Assembly: GCA_030446775.1 (NCBI GenBank)
Contig: JAUJMQ010000010.1
Span: 1 to 64,000, forward strand
DNA from: Egibacteraceae bacterium
GTDB taxonomy: Bacteria > Actinomycetota > Nitriliruptoria > Euzebyales > Egibacteraceae
DNA length: 64,000 nucleotides
Direction: 5' to 3'
Shown here: piece by piece, positions 41,015-49,428 of the stretch
Position numbering within the stretch: position 1 is the stretch's first letter
How the letters are laid out: every line of letters begins with the position of its first letter
Notes under the pieces: generated by a model
The model's database searches: none
The model's input: the letters and a program-made list of their open reading frames with translations, nothing else
What the model was told of the DNA's origin: nothing
Translations under genes and position numbers: made by a program

Positions 41015-41037
41015 AGTGGTTCAGTGGTCTAGCCACT
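41015..41037 (+). promoter_or_regulatory. candidate GntR operator, site 1 (upstream of the lactate-type permease)
   Basis: Matches the shared pattern GTGGNTSANTGGYCNNNCCA, with core TGGTCTAGCCA. Three AGTGG blocks and one CCACT occur together here. It lies about 180 nt upstream of the permease start. It aligns with sites at 50.9, 58.1 and 60.4 kb. Confidence 0.55.
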
Positions 41038-41113
41038 AAGTGGCAACGCTAGACCTGGGGAAGCGGCTGTCAAGGGAGCGGGCCAGCCTCAGGATGAGGC
41101 ACGAGACGGGGGT

Positions 41114-41165
41114 GTGGCCCGGTGGCGGGCTTGCTACCGGGCCACGAGGGCCCGTGATGCGGGCC
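41114..41165 (+). promoter_or_regulatory. two consecutive hairpins in the permease 5' region
   Basis: GTGGCCCGGT / ACCGGGCCAC (41114-41123 and 41136-41145) is a perfect 10-bp stem. It is followed by GGCCCG / CGGGCC (41149-41154 and 41160-41165). They end about 50 nt before the GTG start and could act as a terminator of upstream transcription or as a leader structure. Confidence 0.45.
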
Positions 41166-41217
41166 TAGCCCCAGCGGTCAGCCGTTCGTTGCGTCAGCCT
41201 TGTTACCCTCCCGCGCC

Positions 41218-42747
41218 GTGACAGCCCAGTTGTTCGCCACGCTCGCCGCCGCGGTCCCGCTCATCGTGCTCGGCTTGCTCGTGCTCCGGTCGGGCGTCCC
41301 ATTGGGCGTCAGTGCGTGGGGGATCGCGGGCGTCGCCGCCGTCCTCGCCTTGACCGTGTTCTCCCTGCCGCCCGAATGGCTGCTGCTCGCCGTGGCAAAG
41401 GGTGCTTGGACAGGGATCTGGATCCTCTTGCTCGTCATCCCCGCGCTCTTGCTGTTCCAGGTCGCCGAGTCCTCGACCGCTCTGGCGCGCCTCACCGACG
41501 AGCTCGGAAGCACCGCTCCAACCCCGGCACGCCGCCTCCTGCTCCTCGGATGGGTCTTCCCGTCGTTCCTGCAGGGCGTGGCGGGGTTCGGCACGCCTGT
41601 CGTCATGGCCGCGCCGATGCTGGCACGCAGCGGCGTGCCGCCCGTGGCCGCCGTCGCCGCCGTCCTCGTCGGGTACCACTGGTCGGTGACGTTTGGTTCG
41701 ATGGGTTCGTCGTTCTTCGTCGCAGCGGCGACGGCGCAGCTGACCGGCGCCGAGCTCGCGGCGTTCGCGGTGCGCAGCGCGCTGCTGCTGGCCGTTCATG
41801 GGCTCGCGGCTGGCCTGCTGCTCCTGCGTCGCGTCCCTGGCAGCTGGACCGGGGTGCTGCCGCAGGCCTTGACAATCGCCGCGGTGATGGGCGTCACGCT
41901 CGTCGCGACGGTCGCGGTGCAGCCGGCGCTGGGGTCGACAGCGGCGGGCCTGGCTGGCCTGTGCGCCGCCTTCGTGCTGCTCCCGACGGACGAGTCCTCG
42001 CACGCGTGGCGCCCGCTTTTGCTGGCGGCAGCGCCGTACCTGCTGCTGACCGGGCTGGTCGTCGTGGCGTTCGGAGTCCCGGTCGTGCGCGACATCGTCG
42101 AGCAAGTCCCCGCCGTCGCACCGTCGTTCCCCAGGACCGAAGCGGCGTTCGGCCACGTCAACCCCGCCGTCGACGCGCTGCAGCCGTTCCGGCCGCTGCT
42201 CCACGCCGGTGTCTACCTCGTGATCGCCGCAGGGTTCGCGGCCCTGCTGTACCGCCGCGTCGGGTGGTGGCCCGCAGGTACCGGCGCGGCGATCCGCACG
42301 TCGTGGCGCACCCGGTCGGCCACAGTCGCGACGTCGCTGCTCGGCTTGACCGTTCTTGCCTCCGTCATGGTCGACGCCGGGATGATCGAGGTGCTCGCGC
42401 AGGCCCTCAGCGCGGCGCTCGGCGTCGTGTACATCGCGGTCGCCCCGGCCGTCGGGGCGCTCGGGACGATCCTCACCGGCAGCACGACGGCCTCCAATGC
42501 GCTGCTCGCCCCGCTGCAGGCGGCGGCTGCCGTGCGGCTGGACGTCGCGGAGACGGCCCTGCTTGCCGGGCAGACCGTCGGCGGCAACGTCGGCAACGCG
42601 TGGACGCCGATCAACGCCGTGGTGGCCGCCGCCGCCGCGGGCGCCGCCGGGCAGGAGGGCGCCATCCTGCGCAGCGCGGCTCCCGACGTCGCGCTCCTGC
42701 TGCTTCTCGCCGTGGTCGGAACGATCGCGCTCGCCCTCTTCGGCTGA
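41218..42747 (+). CDS. L-lactate permease family (LctP) transporter
   Basis: A membrane protein of 509 aa with about 12-13 hydrophobic helices and the LctP-family blocks FLQGVAGFGTPVVMAAPML, VGYHWSVTFGSMGSSF and SNALLAPLQAAAA, plus TVGGNVGNAWTPINAVVA. Relatives import lactate, glycolate or similar small hydroxy acids with protons. The GTG at 41218 is taken over a TTG at 41200. Neither has a Shine-Dalgarno site. A candidate GntR operator and two hairpins precede it. It converges on the UGSC selenoprotein gene and may bring in the substrate of the surrounding catabolic genes. Confidence 0.88.
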   Translation: MTAQLFATLAAAVPLIVLGLLVLRSGVPLGVSAWGIAGVAAVLALTVFSLPPEWLLLAVAKGAWTGIWILLLVIPALLLFQVAESSTALARLTDELGSTAPTPARRLLLLGWVFPSFLQGVAGFGTPVVMAAPMLARSGVPPVAAVAAVLVGYHWSVTFGSMGSSFFVAAATAQLTGAELAAFAVRSALLLAVHGLAAGLLLLRRVPGSWTGVLPQALTIAAVMGVTLVATVAVQPALGSTAAGLAGLCAAFVLLPTDESSHAWRPLLLAAAPYLLLTGLVVVAFGVPVVRDIVEQVPAVAPSFPRTEAAFGHVNPAVDALQPFRPLLHAGVYLVIAAGFAALLYRRVGWWPAGTGAAIRTSWRTRSATVATSLLGLTVLASVMVDAGMIEVLAQALSAALGVVYIAVAPAVGALGTILTGSTTASNALLAPLQAAAAVRLDVAETALLAGQTVGGNVGNAWTPINAVVAAAAAGAAGQEGAILRSAAPDVALLLLLAVVGTIALALFG

Positions 42748-42874
42748 TCAGCTCCGCTCGACGAGGTCGACGGCGCACGCGACGTCGCCGCAGTCCGCGT
42801 CGAGGACCGCGACGCCGCGCTGGACCGCCTCCGCCTCGGGGGGACGTCTGCCCACCAGGACGGCCGCGATGCCT

Positions 42875-43372
42875 TCAGCGGCGCGGGGAGGCGACCGACG
42901 CGACCGCGGAGCGATCGAGCGCGGCAATCGGATGCGGGACCCAGACCGGCTCGTACTCGCTCATGCCCAGGATCGGCAACTGCTCGGCGACGCTTTGCAC
43001 GAAGGCGGTCGTCACGAGGAAGGCCGTGGGGATTCCGGCTGCTTCGAGCCGGGCGACGTCGTGCAGACCGCACGACACACACGAGCCTCAATCGCCGACG
43101 GCGGTCACCACCGCGTCGCTGGACGCCGCGAGCTCCGAGAGGTTCTGTGCGGTCGCGGGCCGCGAGAAGATCCGCTTCTCGAGCAGCGCCCCCGCGACGG
43201 CCCCCTCCGGTGCGAGCTCCGCGGCGACCATCTCGAGCAGGACGTTGGCGTTGCCCTTGCGGTTGTCCAGCAGGCCGAGCCGGCAGCCGGAAAGGTCCGT
43301 GCGCCGCGGCGCGAGCGTCAGCGCGTCGGCATCGCGCGCGTCGACCGGCGAGACGAGTGTGAGACGGTTCAT
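42875..43372 (-). CDS. UGSC-family selenoprotein (UGA at 43088-43090 read as selenocysteine)
   Basis: The frame starting at the ATG 43372 meets UGA as codon 95 and stays open to 42875. The sequence around it is AVVTAVGD-U-GSCVSCGLHDV, the motif that names the UGSC family. A bacterial SECIS-like hairpin begins 11 nt after the UGA (see 43058-43076). Without readthrough the protein would lose the motif and half its domain. The ATG overlaps the stop of the upstream GLPVVPP-motif protein gene. After PHPIAAL the frame ends early at 42875. A one-base shift at about 42885 would continue with AAEGIAAVLVG to a stop at 42748, so the true C-terminus may be longer. A thiol/selenol redox role is likely; the substrate is unknown. 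Confidence 0.85.
43058..43076 (-). promoter_or_regulatory. bacterial SECIS element
   Basis: In the mRNA, 11 nt after the UGA, a perfect 7-bp stem GUCGUGC / GCACGAC closes the loop GGUCU. The loop and the 11-nt spacing equal those of the E. coli fdhF SECIS as I recall it. The bulged U of fdhF is absent. Confidence 0.8.
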
Positions 43373-44430
43373 CAGCGGGCTCCTTGCGGGTCGAACGGAA
43401 GTGTGCTGGTGCGCGTGCCCCATCCGGGAATCACGAGCGAGTGCCGGCCGGCGCCCCCGGCCACGAAGACCTTGATGTCGTCGGGGGTGCGCGCCGCCGG
43501 CACGAGGGCGTCGGGGTCGTCACGTCGCACCCACCGCGCCCAGAAGTTGCGTTGGATGTCCCCGCCATACATCCCGCCGATCCGCAAGCGGCGCACGGGC
43601 AGCCGCGCGCGTTCATGCAGGTACTGCTGGACGTGCCGGCGCTCCCACCCGTGGTCGGCCACGATCCGCGCGTGCTCGATGCCGAGCACGACGACGTAGT
43701 CGCTGGCCAGGTACATGTTGTTATTGCCGAGCGTCGCCATCGTGTCCGCGACGGTGTCGAGCAGCGCCCATGGGTCGTTGGAACCGTGGTTGTTGACATT
43801 GTGGGGGGCTTCCGCGGCGAACACCGTGACCGCGCTCTCCTCGGGCCGCAAACCCGCGCTCGTGTGGAACGCCGGGAAGGGCGACTCCTCCTCGTTCTCT
43901 GCGAGGCAGTAGGTGAACTTCCCTGGGTGCCCAAAGGTCGCTTTATCCATGCCGGCGGGACGCGCACCGCCCAGGTTCGTCAGGACGAGGCGGACCGCAC
44001 GGCCGATTGTCGCGTTCGCCCGGTACCCCTGCCCCAGGCAGTTGTGGCCGCCGTTGATGTCGAGCAGGCGGCGCACGGGCCCGTTGAAGACGAGCAGCGG
44101 CGTCGCCACGTGCGTCGTGCACTGGACGCCGTGGAGTCCGACGCGCTCGTCGAGGAGCGCCTCGACGGCGGCGATGACGGCCGGCAGGTATTCCGGCAGG
44201 CACCCGGCCATGACGGCGTTCGCGGCGATCCGCTCGACGGTCGCGCGGCCCCACGCCGGCGGAATCTCGCCGACGAGCTCGTCGGGAGCGCGTCCGGAGG
44301 CCGCGACGTGCCGCTCGACGAGCTCGGGCAGCGGTGGAACGACGGGCAGTCCGTCGCTCCAGCCCTCGTCATAGCACAGCTCCATCGCGTCGAGCAGGGT
44401 CTCGACGTCATCGCGTTCGGCCGTGCTCAT
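43372..44430 (-). CDS. UGSC-associated protein of unknown function (GLPVVPP motif)
   Basis: A 352-aa soluble protein starting MSTAERDDVETLL, with the block ELCYDEGWSDGLPVVPPLP near residue 20. Later blocks include MAGCLPEYLPAVIAAVEAL, CTTHVATPLLVFNGPVRR, NCLGQGYRANATIGRAVRLV and AEAPHNVNNHGSNDPWALL. Proteins of this type are commonly found next to UGSC-family proteins, and no reaction has been assigned that I know of. The ATG at 44430 has GGGAGGGA upstream and overlaps the enoyl-CoA hydratase stop. Its own stop overlaps the selenoprotein start. The strict coupling suggests a two-component enzyme with the UGSC protein. Confidence 0.75.
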   Translation of the reverse strand: MSTAERDDVETLLDAMELCYDEGWSDGLPVVPPLPELVERHVAASGRAPDELVGEIPPAWGRATVERIAANAVMAGCLPEYLPAVIAAVEALLDERVGLHGVQCTTHVATPLLVFNGPVRRLLDINGGHNCLGQGYRANATIGRAVRLVLTNLGGARPAGMDKATFGHPGKFTYCLAENEEESPFPAFHTSAGLRPEESAVTVFAAEAPHNVNNHGSNDPWALLDTVADTMATLGNNNMYLASDYVVVLGIEHARIVADHGWERRHVQQYLHERARLPVRRLRIGGMYGGDIQRNFWARWVRRDDPDALVPAARTPDDIKVFVAGGAGRHSLVIPGWGTRTSTLPFDPQGAR

Positions 44431-45218
44431 CGTCCCTCCCACACCGGTGCGCGCCGTTCGAAGTACGCGCGCTCCGCCTCCCGATGGTCGCGCGTCTCCC
44501 ACAGGCGTGCGAACAGCGCCGCCTGGGCCTGGACGTCGTCGCCGAGGGCCAGCGCCTCCTTCACCCCCCGCACGGCGAGCGGCGCGTTGGCGCTGATCTC
44601 GCCCGCCAGCCGGTGCGCTGCGGCGGATGCCTCTCCAGGCGCGACGACAAGGTCGGCGAGTCCGGTTCGCTCGGCCTCTTCTGCGGTGATGGACGCCGCC
44701 GTCGCCATGATCCGCACCGCGCGCGAGCGCCCGACGGTCCGGACGAGCCGTTCAGCCCCGCCCCATCCGGGCACCACTCCCAGGCGTGCCTGCGGGAGGC
44801 TGAGCTGCACCTGTTCCTCGATGACGCGCAGGTCGCAGGCGAGGGCGAGCTCCAGACCCCCGCCCAGCGCCGTGCCGTTGATGGCTGCGATGGTGATCGC
44901 CGGCAGGTCCTCCAGCCGCGACAGCATCCGCTGCATCAGCAGCGATGTCTCGCGTGCCGCCGCCCCCGTGTCCAGCGCCCGGTAGTCCTTGAGGTCCCCG
45001 CCCGTGCAGAAGAACCGAGTGCCGGCCGAGGTCACGACGAGGGCGAGCAGCGACGGGTCGTCGCTCAAGCGGCGCAGTGCGTCGTCGAGCGCACGCCCTG
45101 TCGCGCGGTCGATCGCGTTGCCCGCGTGCTCGCGATCGACGACGAGGCTGGCGACGGCCTCGTCGCGTTCGAGGCGGAAGCCGGCGGCTCCGTCGACGGT
45201 CGGCGCTGCCGCCGTCAC
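44427..45218 (-). CDS. enoyl-CoA hydratase/isomerase family protein
   Basis: A 263-aa crotonase-fold protein: TRFFCTGGDLKDY and INGTALGGGLELALACDLRV form the oxyanion hole, followed by LSLPQARLGVVPGWGGAERLV. The first expected acidic residue is not in the usual place, so hydratase activity is not certain. Isomerase, hydrolase or decarboxylase are options in this superfamily. The GTG at 45218 overlaps the maleate-isomerase-like gene, and its stop overlaps the GLPVVPP-motif gene. Confidence 0.88.
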   Translation of the reverse strand: MTAAAPTVDGAAGFRLERDEAVASLVVDREHAGNAIDRATGRALDDALRRLSDDPSLLALVVTSAGTRFFCTGGDLKDYRALDTGAAARETSLLMQRMLSRLEDLPAITIAAINGTALGGGLELALACDLRVIEEQVQLSLPQARLGVVPGWGGAERLVRTVGRSRAVRIMATAASITAEEAERTGLADLVVAPGEASAAAHRLAGEISANAPLAVRGVKEALALGDDVQAQAALFARLWETRDHREAERAYFERRAPVWEGR

Positions 45219-45979
45219 GCGGCGATCCGTCCCGCTCCCGACAGCAGGCGCCCCGCGTTGGGCACCACCGGCTCCAGGTGGAGAACGTCGAGGATCCGAC
45301 GGACCGTCGCGGTCCCGGCGGTCACGACGGGCAGCCCCACCTCGTCCTCGACGACCTGGACCGCCGACAGCGACGGCATCTGCACGCACGCGGACAGGAC
45401 GAGCGCGTCGGCGCCCGACAGGTCCATCCCGCGCACGATCCCAGGCAGCTCGTGTGGGTTGAGGCAGCCGACCTCGAGGTTGTCGGACACCTCTAGGCTC
45501 ACCGACTCGGTCACCTCGACGCCCTCGGCTTCGATGTAGTCGACGACGAGCTTGGTGAGCGGCTTCATATAGGGCGCGACGACGGCGACGCGTCGCGCAC
45601 CCATCTCCTGGCACGCCTCGACGAGGGCGCCGGCGCTGGACACGACGGGAGCCTTCGCGCCATTCTCGGCGGCGACGCGCTCGAGGCGCTCCTGGGATTC
45701 GCGGTGGTAGCCGTGCCCCTGCGCCATGATCGCGACGAGGCAGGCGTACGCCATCACGTCGACGTGGGCGTCTGAAAGCTCGGCGGCGCAGCGGTCGCTG
45801 TCGCGGTCCATCCTCGCCAGCTCGTCGGCGGTCACCTGTTGCATCCGCATCCGGCTGGAGTGGAACGTGAACCGCTCCTGGCGGATCTCCTCACGGCGGT
45901 GCAGCATCCCTGGGATCTCGGTCTCCATCGTGACGTTGCTGCTCGGGACGATCAGTCCGACGCGGTACGGGGTTGGCAT
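45215..45979 (-). CDS. maleate cis-trans isomerase / Asp-Glu racemase superfamily protein
   Basis: A 254-aa protein with two candidate catalytic Cys: one in DVMAYACLVAIMAQG (about residue 80) and one in LVLSACVQMPSLS (about residue 196). It also has the N-terminal GLIVPSSNVTMETEIP strand and VVSSAGALVEACQEMGARRVAVVAPYM. These fit maleate isomerases and arylmalonate decarboxylases, which act on dicarboxylic acids by Cys-based chemistry. The ATG at 45979 follows AAGGAGTG. It is the first enzyme gene after livF, 22 nt away. The dicarboxylate link suggests the imported substrate is an organic acid. Confidence 0.85.
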   Translation of the reverse strand: MPTPYRVGLIVPSSNVTMETEIPGMLHRREEIRQERFTFHSSRMRMQQVTADELARMDRDSDRCAAELSDAHVDVMAYACLVAIMAQGHGYHRESQERLERVAAENGAKAPVVSSAGALVEACQEMGARRVAVVAPYMKPLTKLVVDYIEAEGVEVTESVSLEVSDNLEVGCLNPHELPGIVRGMDLSGADALVLSACVQMPSLSAVQVVEDEVGLPVVTAGTATVRRILDVLHLEPVVPNAGRLLSGAGRIAA

Positions 45980-46001
45980 GGTCACTCCTTCCGACGTGCG
46001 C

Positions 46002-46712
46002 TCAGATGCCGAGGTAGGCAGCGCGAATGCTCTCGTCGGCCAGCAACTCGCTCGCCGGCCCGTACTGTGCGATCGCTCCCGTCTCGATGACGTACCCACG
46101 ATCGGCCGTCTCCAGTGCCTTCTTCAGGTTCTGCTCCACGAGCAGGATCGTCAGCCCCTCGTCGCGCAGGCGCTGGACGTTGGCGAAGACCTGCTGGACC
46201 AGGATCGGTGCCAGGCCGAGGCTCGGCTCGTCGAACATGAGCAGACGGGGCTTGCTCATGAGCGCGCGCCCGATGGCGCACATCTGCTGCTCCCCGCCCG
46301 ACATGGTGCCGGCGAGCTGGCGGCGGCGCTCGGCCAGGCGTGGGAACAGCGTGTAGACGTACCGCAGAGTCGCGACACGGTCCTTGCGCGCGCGAGGGCT
46401 GAACGCGCCGAGCTCCAGGTTCTCCTCGACGGTCATCTGCGGCCACAGCTCGCGTCCCTCCGGGACGAGGGCGATGCCCATGCCGGGTCGCTCGCCGGCG
46501 GGAACCCCCTTCAACGAGGTGCCCTCGAAGGCGACCTCCCCCTTCGCCAGCGGCCGGATGCCGGCGATCGCGCGCAGGGTCGTCGTCTTGCCTGCACCGT
46601 TGGACCCGACGATCGTGACGATCTCGCCCTGCTCGACGGTCAGGCTCACTCCGAACAGCGCCTGCGCGTCCCCGTAGAAGACCTCGATGTCCTGCACCTC
46701 GAGAACGCTCAC
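46002..46712 (-). CDS. livF: branched-chain amino-acid-type ABC transporter ATPase LivF
   Basis: A 236-aa ATPase: Walker A GSNGAGKTT, Q-loop in IALVPEGRELWPQMTVEENL, signature TMSGGEQQM, Walker B PRLLMFDEPSLGLAP and H-region VEQNLKKAL. The RELWPQMT variant is typical of LivF. The GTG at 46712 overlaps the livG stop. It powers the HAAT-family importer encoded upstream. Substrates of such systems include amides, organic acids and aromatic acids as well as Leu/Ile/Val. Confidence 0.93.
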   Translation of the reverse strand: MSVLEVQDIEVFYGDAQALFGVSLTVEQGEIVTIVGSNGAGKTTTLRAIAGIRPLAKGEVAFEGTSLKGVPAGERPGMGIALVPEGRELWPQMTVEENLELGAFSPRARKDRVATLRYVYTLFPRLAERRRQLAGTMSGGEQQMCAIGRALMSKPRLLMFDEPSLGLAPILVQQVFANVQRLRDEGLTILLVEQNLKKALETADRGYVIETGAIAQYGPASELLADESIRAAYLGI

Positions 46713-47473
46713 GCCTGCTCCTGCTCGGGCGCGGGGACCGCGACCTCTTCCTTGCCGAGGTAGGCCTCGATGACCTGCGGGTCGTTGGCGACCTCGGCCG
46801 GCGATCCCTCGGCGATCTTCTCCCCGTGGTCGAGGACCATCACGCGGTCGGACACGCCCATGACCGCGGGCATCACGTGCTCGATCATGATGATCGACAC
46901 GCCGCGGTCGCGGATCTCGCGGATCAGTCCGACGAGCATCTGCGCCTCGGCCGGGTTGAGCCCGGCGATGACCTCGTCGAGCAGGAGCACGCGCGGCTGC
47001 GTCGCGAGCGCGCGCGCCAGCTCGACGCGCTTGCGCCCGGCCAGCGTCAGCGAACCCGGCAGCCCGTGCGCGCGAGGCGTCAGACGCACGAACTCCAACA
47101 ACTCGTCGGTTTCCTCCGCGTCGTTGTGTCCGCGCCGCTGCGACAGCTTCGTCCCGTAGTACCTGCCGACCAGGACGTTCTCCCGGACCGTCAGGTTCGT
47201 GAACGGGCGCACGATCTGATGCGTTCGGCAAATGCCCTTGCGCACGGCGTGGTGCGGCGGGTGGCCACTGATCACCTCGCCGTCGAGCAGGATCTCGCCC
47301 GCGGTCGGCGGAATCGACGAAGCCGCCACACTGAACAGTGTCGTCTTGCCGGCGCCGTTGGGGCCGATCAGCCCCAGGATCTCCCCCTCGTCGAGGTGGA
47401 AGTCCACGTCGTCGACGGCCTTGAGCCCTCCGAAGTGCCTGCTGACCCCACGTCCTTCAAGCAGCGCCGTCAT
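46709..47473 (-). CDS. livG: branched-chain amino-acid-type ABC transporter ATPase LivG
   Basis: A 254-aa ATPase: Walker A GPNGAGKTTLF, the LivG-type ICRTHQIVRPFTNLTVRENV segment, signature LTLAGRKRVELARAL (a variant of LSGGQ, with AGRKR as often in LivG), Walker B RVLLLDEVIAGLNPAE, and IEHVMPAVMGVSDRVMVLDHG. It ends in an acidic PAPEQEQA tail. The ATG overlaps the livM stop and its stop overlaps livF. Confidence 0.93.
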   Translation of the reverse strand: MTALLEGRGVSRHFGGLKAVDDVDFHLDEGEILGLIGPNGAGKTTLFSVAASSIPPTAGEILLDGEVISGHPPHHAVRKGICRTHQIVRPFTNLTVRENVLVGRYYGTKLSQRRGHNDAEETDELLEFVRLTPRAHGLPGSLTLAGRKRVELARALATQPRVLLLDEVIAGLNPAEAQMLVGLIREIRDRGVSIIMIEHVMPAVMGVSDRVMVLDHGEKIAEGSPAEVANDPQVIEAYLGKEEVAVPAPEQEQA

Positions 47474-48546
47474 GTCTTCTCCTCCACCATGCCCGGTGCC
47501 TCCTCCTCCTCCTGCTCCGAGGTCACGGCAGGGCCCGCGGCTGCGGATGATCCGACGCCACCGCCGGCGACCGGCCCCCGCGGCCGGTAGCCGGCGCCGC
47601 GCGCGATCCGCAGGATCAGTCCCGACAAGCCGAGCGGCTCGAAGAGGATGATCAGGATGATCAGGCCGCCGTACAGGCCGAGGTACAGCTCTGGGTACGA
47701 GGCGATGAGGAACTCCTGGAGGATCACAAAGATCACCGCGCCCAGCACCGGCCCGAGGATCGTGCCGATCCCGCCGATGACGGTCATGAGAACGAAAGAG
47801 ATCGAGCGTTGAAAGCCGAACATGTCGCCCGGCTCGATGAAGGAGAAGTACGACGCGTAGAACGCCCCGGCGATCCCGACGACCGTCCCCGACAGGAAGA
47901 GCATGAGGTCCTGGTGGTGCGTCGCGTTCACCCCGACGTCGCCGGCAGCCTCGACGTCGGACTTGATCGCGAGCAACCCGAGCCCGATGCGCGACTTGCG
48001 CAGGTAGTACGAGACGGCAACGGCGGCCGCCATGAAGTACAGGCCGTACCAGTACAGCGAGTACTTGTCGACCCCGCCCTGGATCGGCAGCGAGACCCCC
48101 GACGCGCCACCCGTGAACGGCTCCCAGTACGTCATGATCAGCCGGGTCGCCTCCCCGACTCCGATCGTCGCGATCGCGAAGTAGGGGCCACGCAAGCGCA
48201 ACGTGGGATGGCCCCACAGCAGGGCGAACACCCCGGCGACGAGCCCGCCGACGATCCAGCCCACGAAGAAGGGCATGCCGGTCGCAAGAAGAATCCGCGC
48301 CGACACGAACCCGCCGACGCCGAACATCGCCGCGTGGCCGAAGCTGATCTGCCCGACGTACCCGCCGACCCAGTTCCAGGCCAGGGCCCCGGAGACGAAC
48401 ATGAACGTCAGGCCCATGAGATTGTGCAGGTACGCGCCGGCTCCGAGGACGAAGGGTGCGAGGTACAGCGCGGCGAACCCGACGACGAACGTCACGAGCG
48501 CCCACGGGGGAAGCCACTGCGGCAGCCGCTGCCGCAGCGTGCTCAC
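47470..48546 (-). CDS. livM: branched-chain amino-acid-type ABC transporter permease LivM
   Basis: A 358-aa permease with about nine membrane helices and family blocks WVGGYVGQISFGHAAMFGVGG, LRLRGPYFAIATIGVGE and the EAA-like SDVEAAGDVGVN. The C-terminus is an extra acidic tail (SEQEEEEAPGMVEEKT) that is not in the membrane. The GTG at 48546 overlaps the livH stop; its stop overlaps livG. Confidence 0.93.
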   Translation of the reverse strand: MSTLRQRLPQWLPPWALVTFVVGFAALYLAPFVLGAGAYLHNLMGLTFMFVSGALAWNWVGGYVGQISFGHAAMFGVGGFVSARILLATGMPFFVGWIVGGLVAGVFALLWGHPTLRLRGPYFAIATIGVGEATRLIMTYWEPFTGGASGVSLPIQGGVDKYSLYWYGLYFMAAAVAVSYYLRKSRIGLGLLAIKSDVEAAGDVGVNATHHQDLMLFLSGTVVGIAGAFYASYFSFIEPGDMFGFQRSISFVLMTVIGGIGTILGPVLGAVIFVILQEFLIASYPELYLGLYGGLIILIILFEPLGLSGLILRIARGAGYRPRGPVAGGGVGSSAAAGPAVTSEQEEEEAPGMVEEKT

Positions 48547-49418
48547 GACAGGACCTTCTGCCCGAACAGCCCGCCAGGGCGGAACACCAGGACGAGCACC
48601 AGCAGCACGAAACCGACCGCCGCGGTGAGGAACGACGGCAGGACGAGGATCGAGAAGACCTCCACCGTCGCCAGCACGAAGGCACCCAGGGCGATCCCGA
48701 CGACGCTGCCGAGTCCCCCCAGCACCACGATGACAAAGCTCTTGAGCAGCTCGACGGCGCCGGCGCCGGGGTTGAAGGCGAACAGCGTCGACAGCAGGAG
48801 GCCGGCCAGACCGGCGAGCGCCGTTCCGATCGCGAACGTGAGCGTGTAGATGCGCTCGACGTCGATGCCGACGAGGGTGCAGCTGTCCGGGTTCTGCGCC
48901 ACGGCACGGATCGCCTTCCCGACGTAGGTGCGCGTGAGCAGCACGTGGAGGACCGCAAGCGTCAGCAGCCCGATGACGAAGACGACGAGGCGGTTGAGCG
49001 GGACGATGACGCCGAGGAGAGACAATCCCCGCGTGGAGTACGACGTCCGGATCGCCTGGTCGTTGCCGCTGAACAGCAGGTAGGCGACGTTCTGCATGAC
49101 CAACCACACGCCGAACAGCAGCAGCAGCGACTGCACGCCGCCGGCGGCGCCGCGCGGCAGGAAGCGGACCAGTCCCTTGTACAGGCCGACGCCGAACAGG
49201 AACGCCAGCGGCACCACGATCGGGATCGACAGGTACGGGTCCATCCCGAAGCGGGTGAACAGCACCCACGTCGTGTACGCGCCGGCCATGATCACACCGC
49301 CGTGCGCGAGGTTGACGATCCGCAGGACCCCATAGATCAGGCCGAGGCCGAAGGCCATCGCGGCGTACAGCCCGGCCAGCAGGACTGCGGAGACGACTAG
49401 GGACAGGAACTGGTCCAC
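48543..49418 (-). CDS. livH: branched-chain amino-acid-type ABC transporter permease LivH
   Basis: A 291-aa permease with about eight helices. Characteristic blocks are FGLGLIYGVLRIVNLAHGG, YVGKAIRAVAQNPDSCTLVGID (EAA loop) and VVLGGLGSVVGIALGAFVLA. The start is the GTG at 49418 (MDQFLSLVV), 10 nt after the binding-protein stop, with GGGGCGG ahead. It forms the membrane pore with LivM. Confidence 0.93.
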   Translation of the reverse strand: MDQFLSLVVSAVLLAGLYAAMAFGLGLIYGVLRIVNLAHGGVIMAGAYTTWVLFTRFGMDPYLSIPIVVPLAFLFGVGLYKGLVRFLPRGAAGGVQSLLLLFGVWLVMQNVAYLLFSGNDQAIRTSYSTRGLSLLGVIVPLNRLVVFVIGLLTLAVLHVLLTRTYVGKAIRAVAQNPDSCTLVGIDVERIYTLTFAIGTALAGLAGLLLSTLFAFNPGAGAVELLKSFVIVVLGGLGSVVGIALGAFVLATVEVFSILVLPSFLTAAVGFVLLVLVLVFRPGGLFGQKVLS

Positions 49419-49428
49419 GGCCGCCCCG

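Noticed and set aside
40356-41036. Minus-strand ORF of 226 codons with a hydrophobic stretch
   Set aside because: Basic, low-complexity N-terminal half, no start site, and it overlaps the DUF6351-like remnant in another frame.
41026-41055. tRNA-like or att-like inverted repeat (GGTCTAGC/GCTAGACC)
   Set aside because: It overlaps operator site 1, has no cloverleaf or CCA-like end, and no integrase is near. The operator reading explains it better.
41203-42204. Minus-strand ORF opposite the LctP-type permease
   Set aside because: Antisense shadow rich in Arg, Gly, Gln and His; the plus-strand gene is unambiguous.
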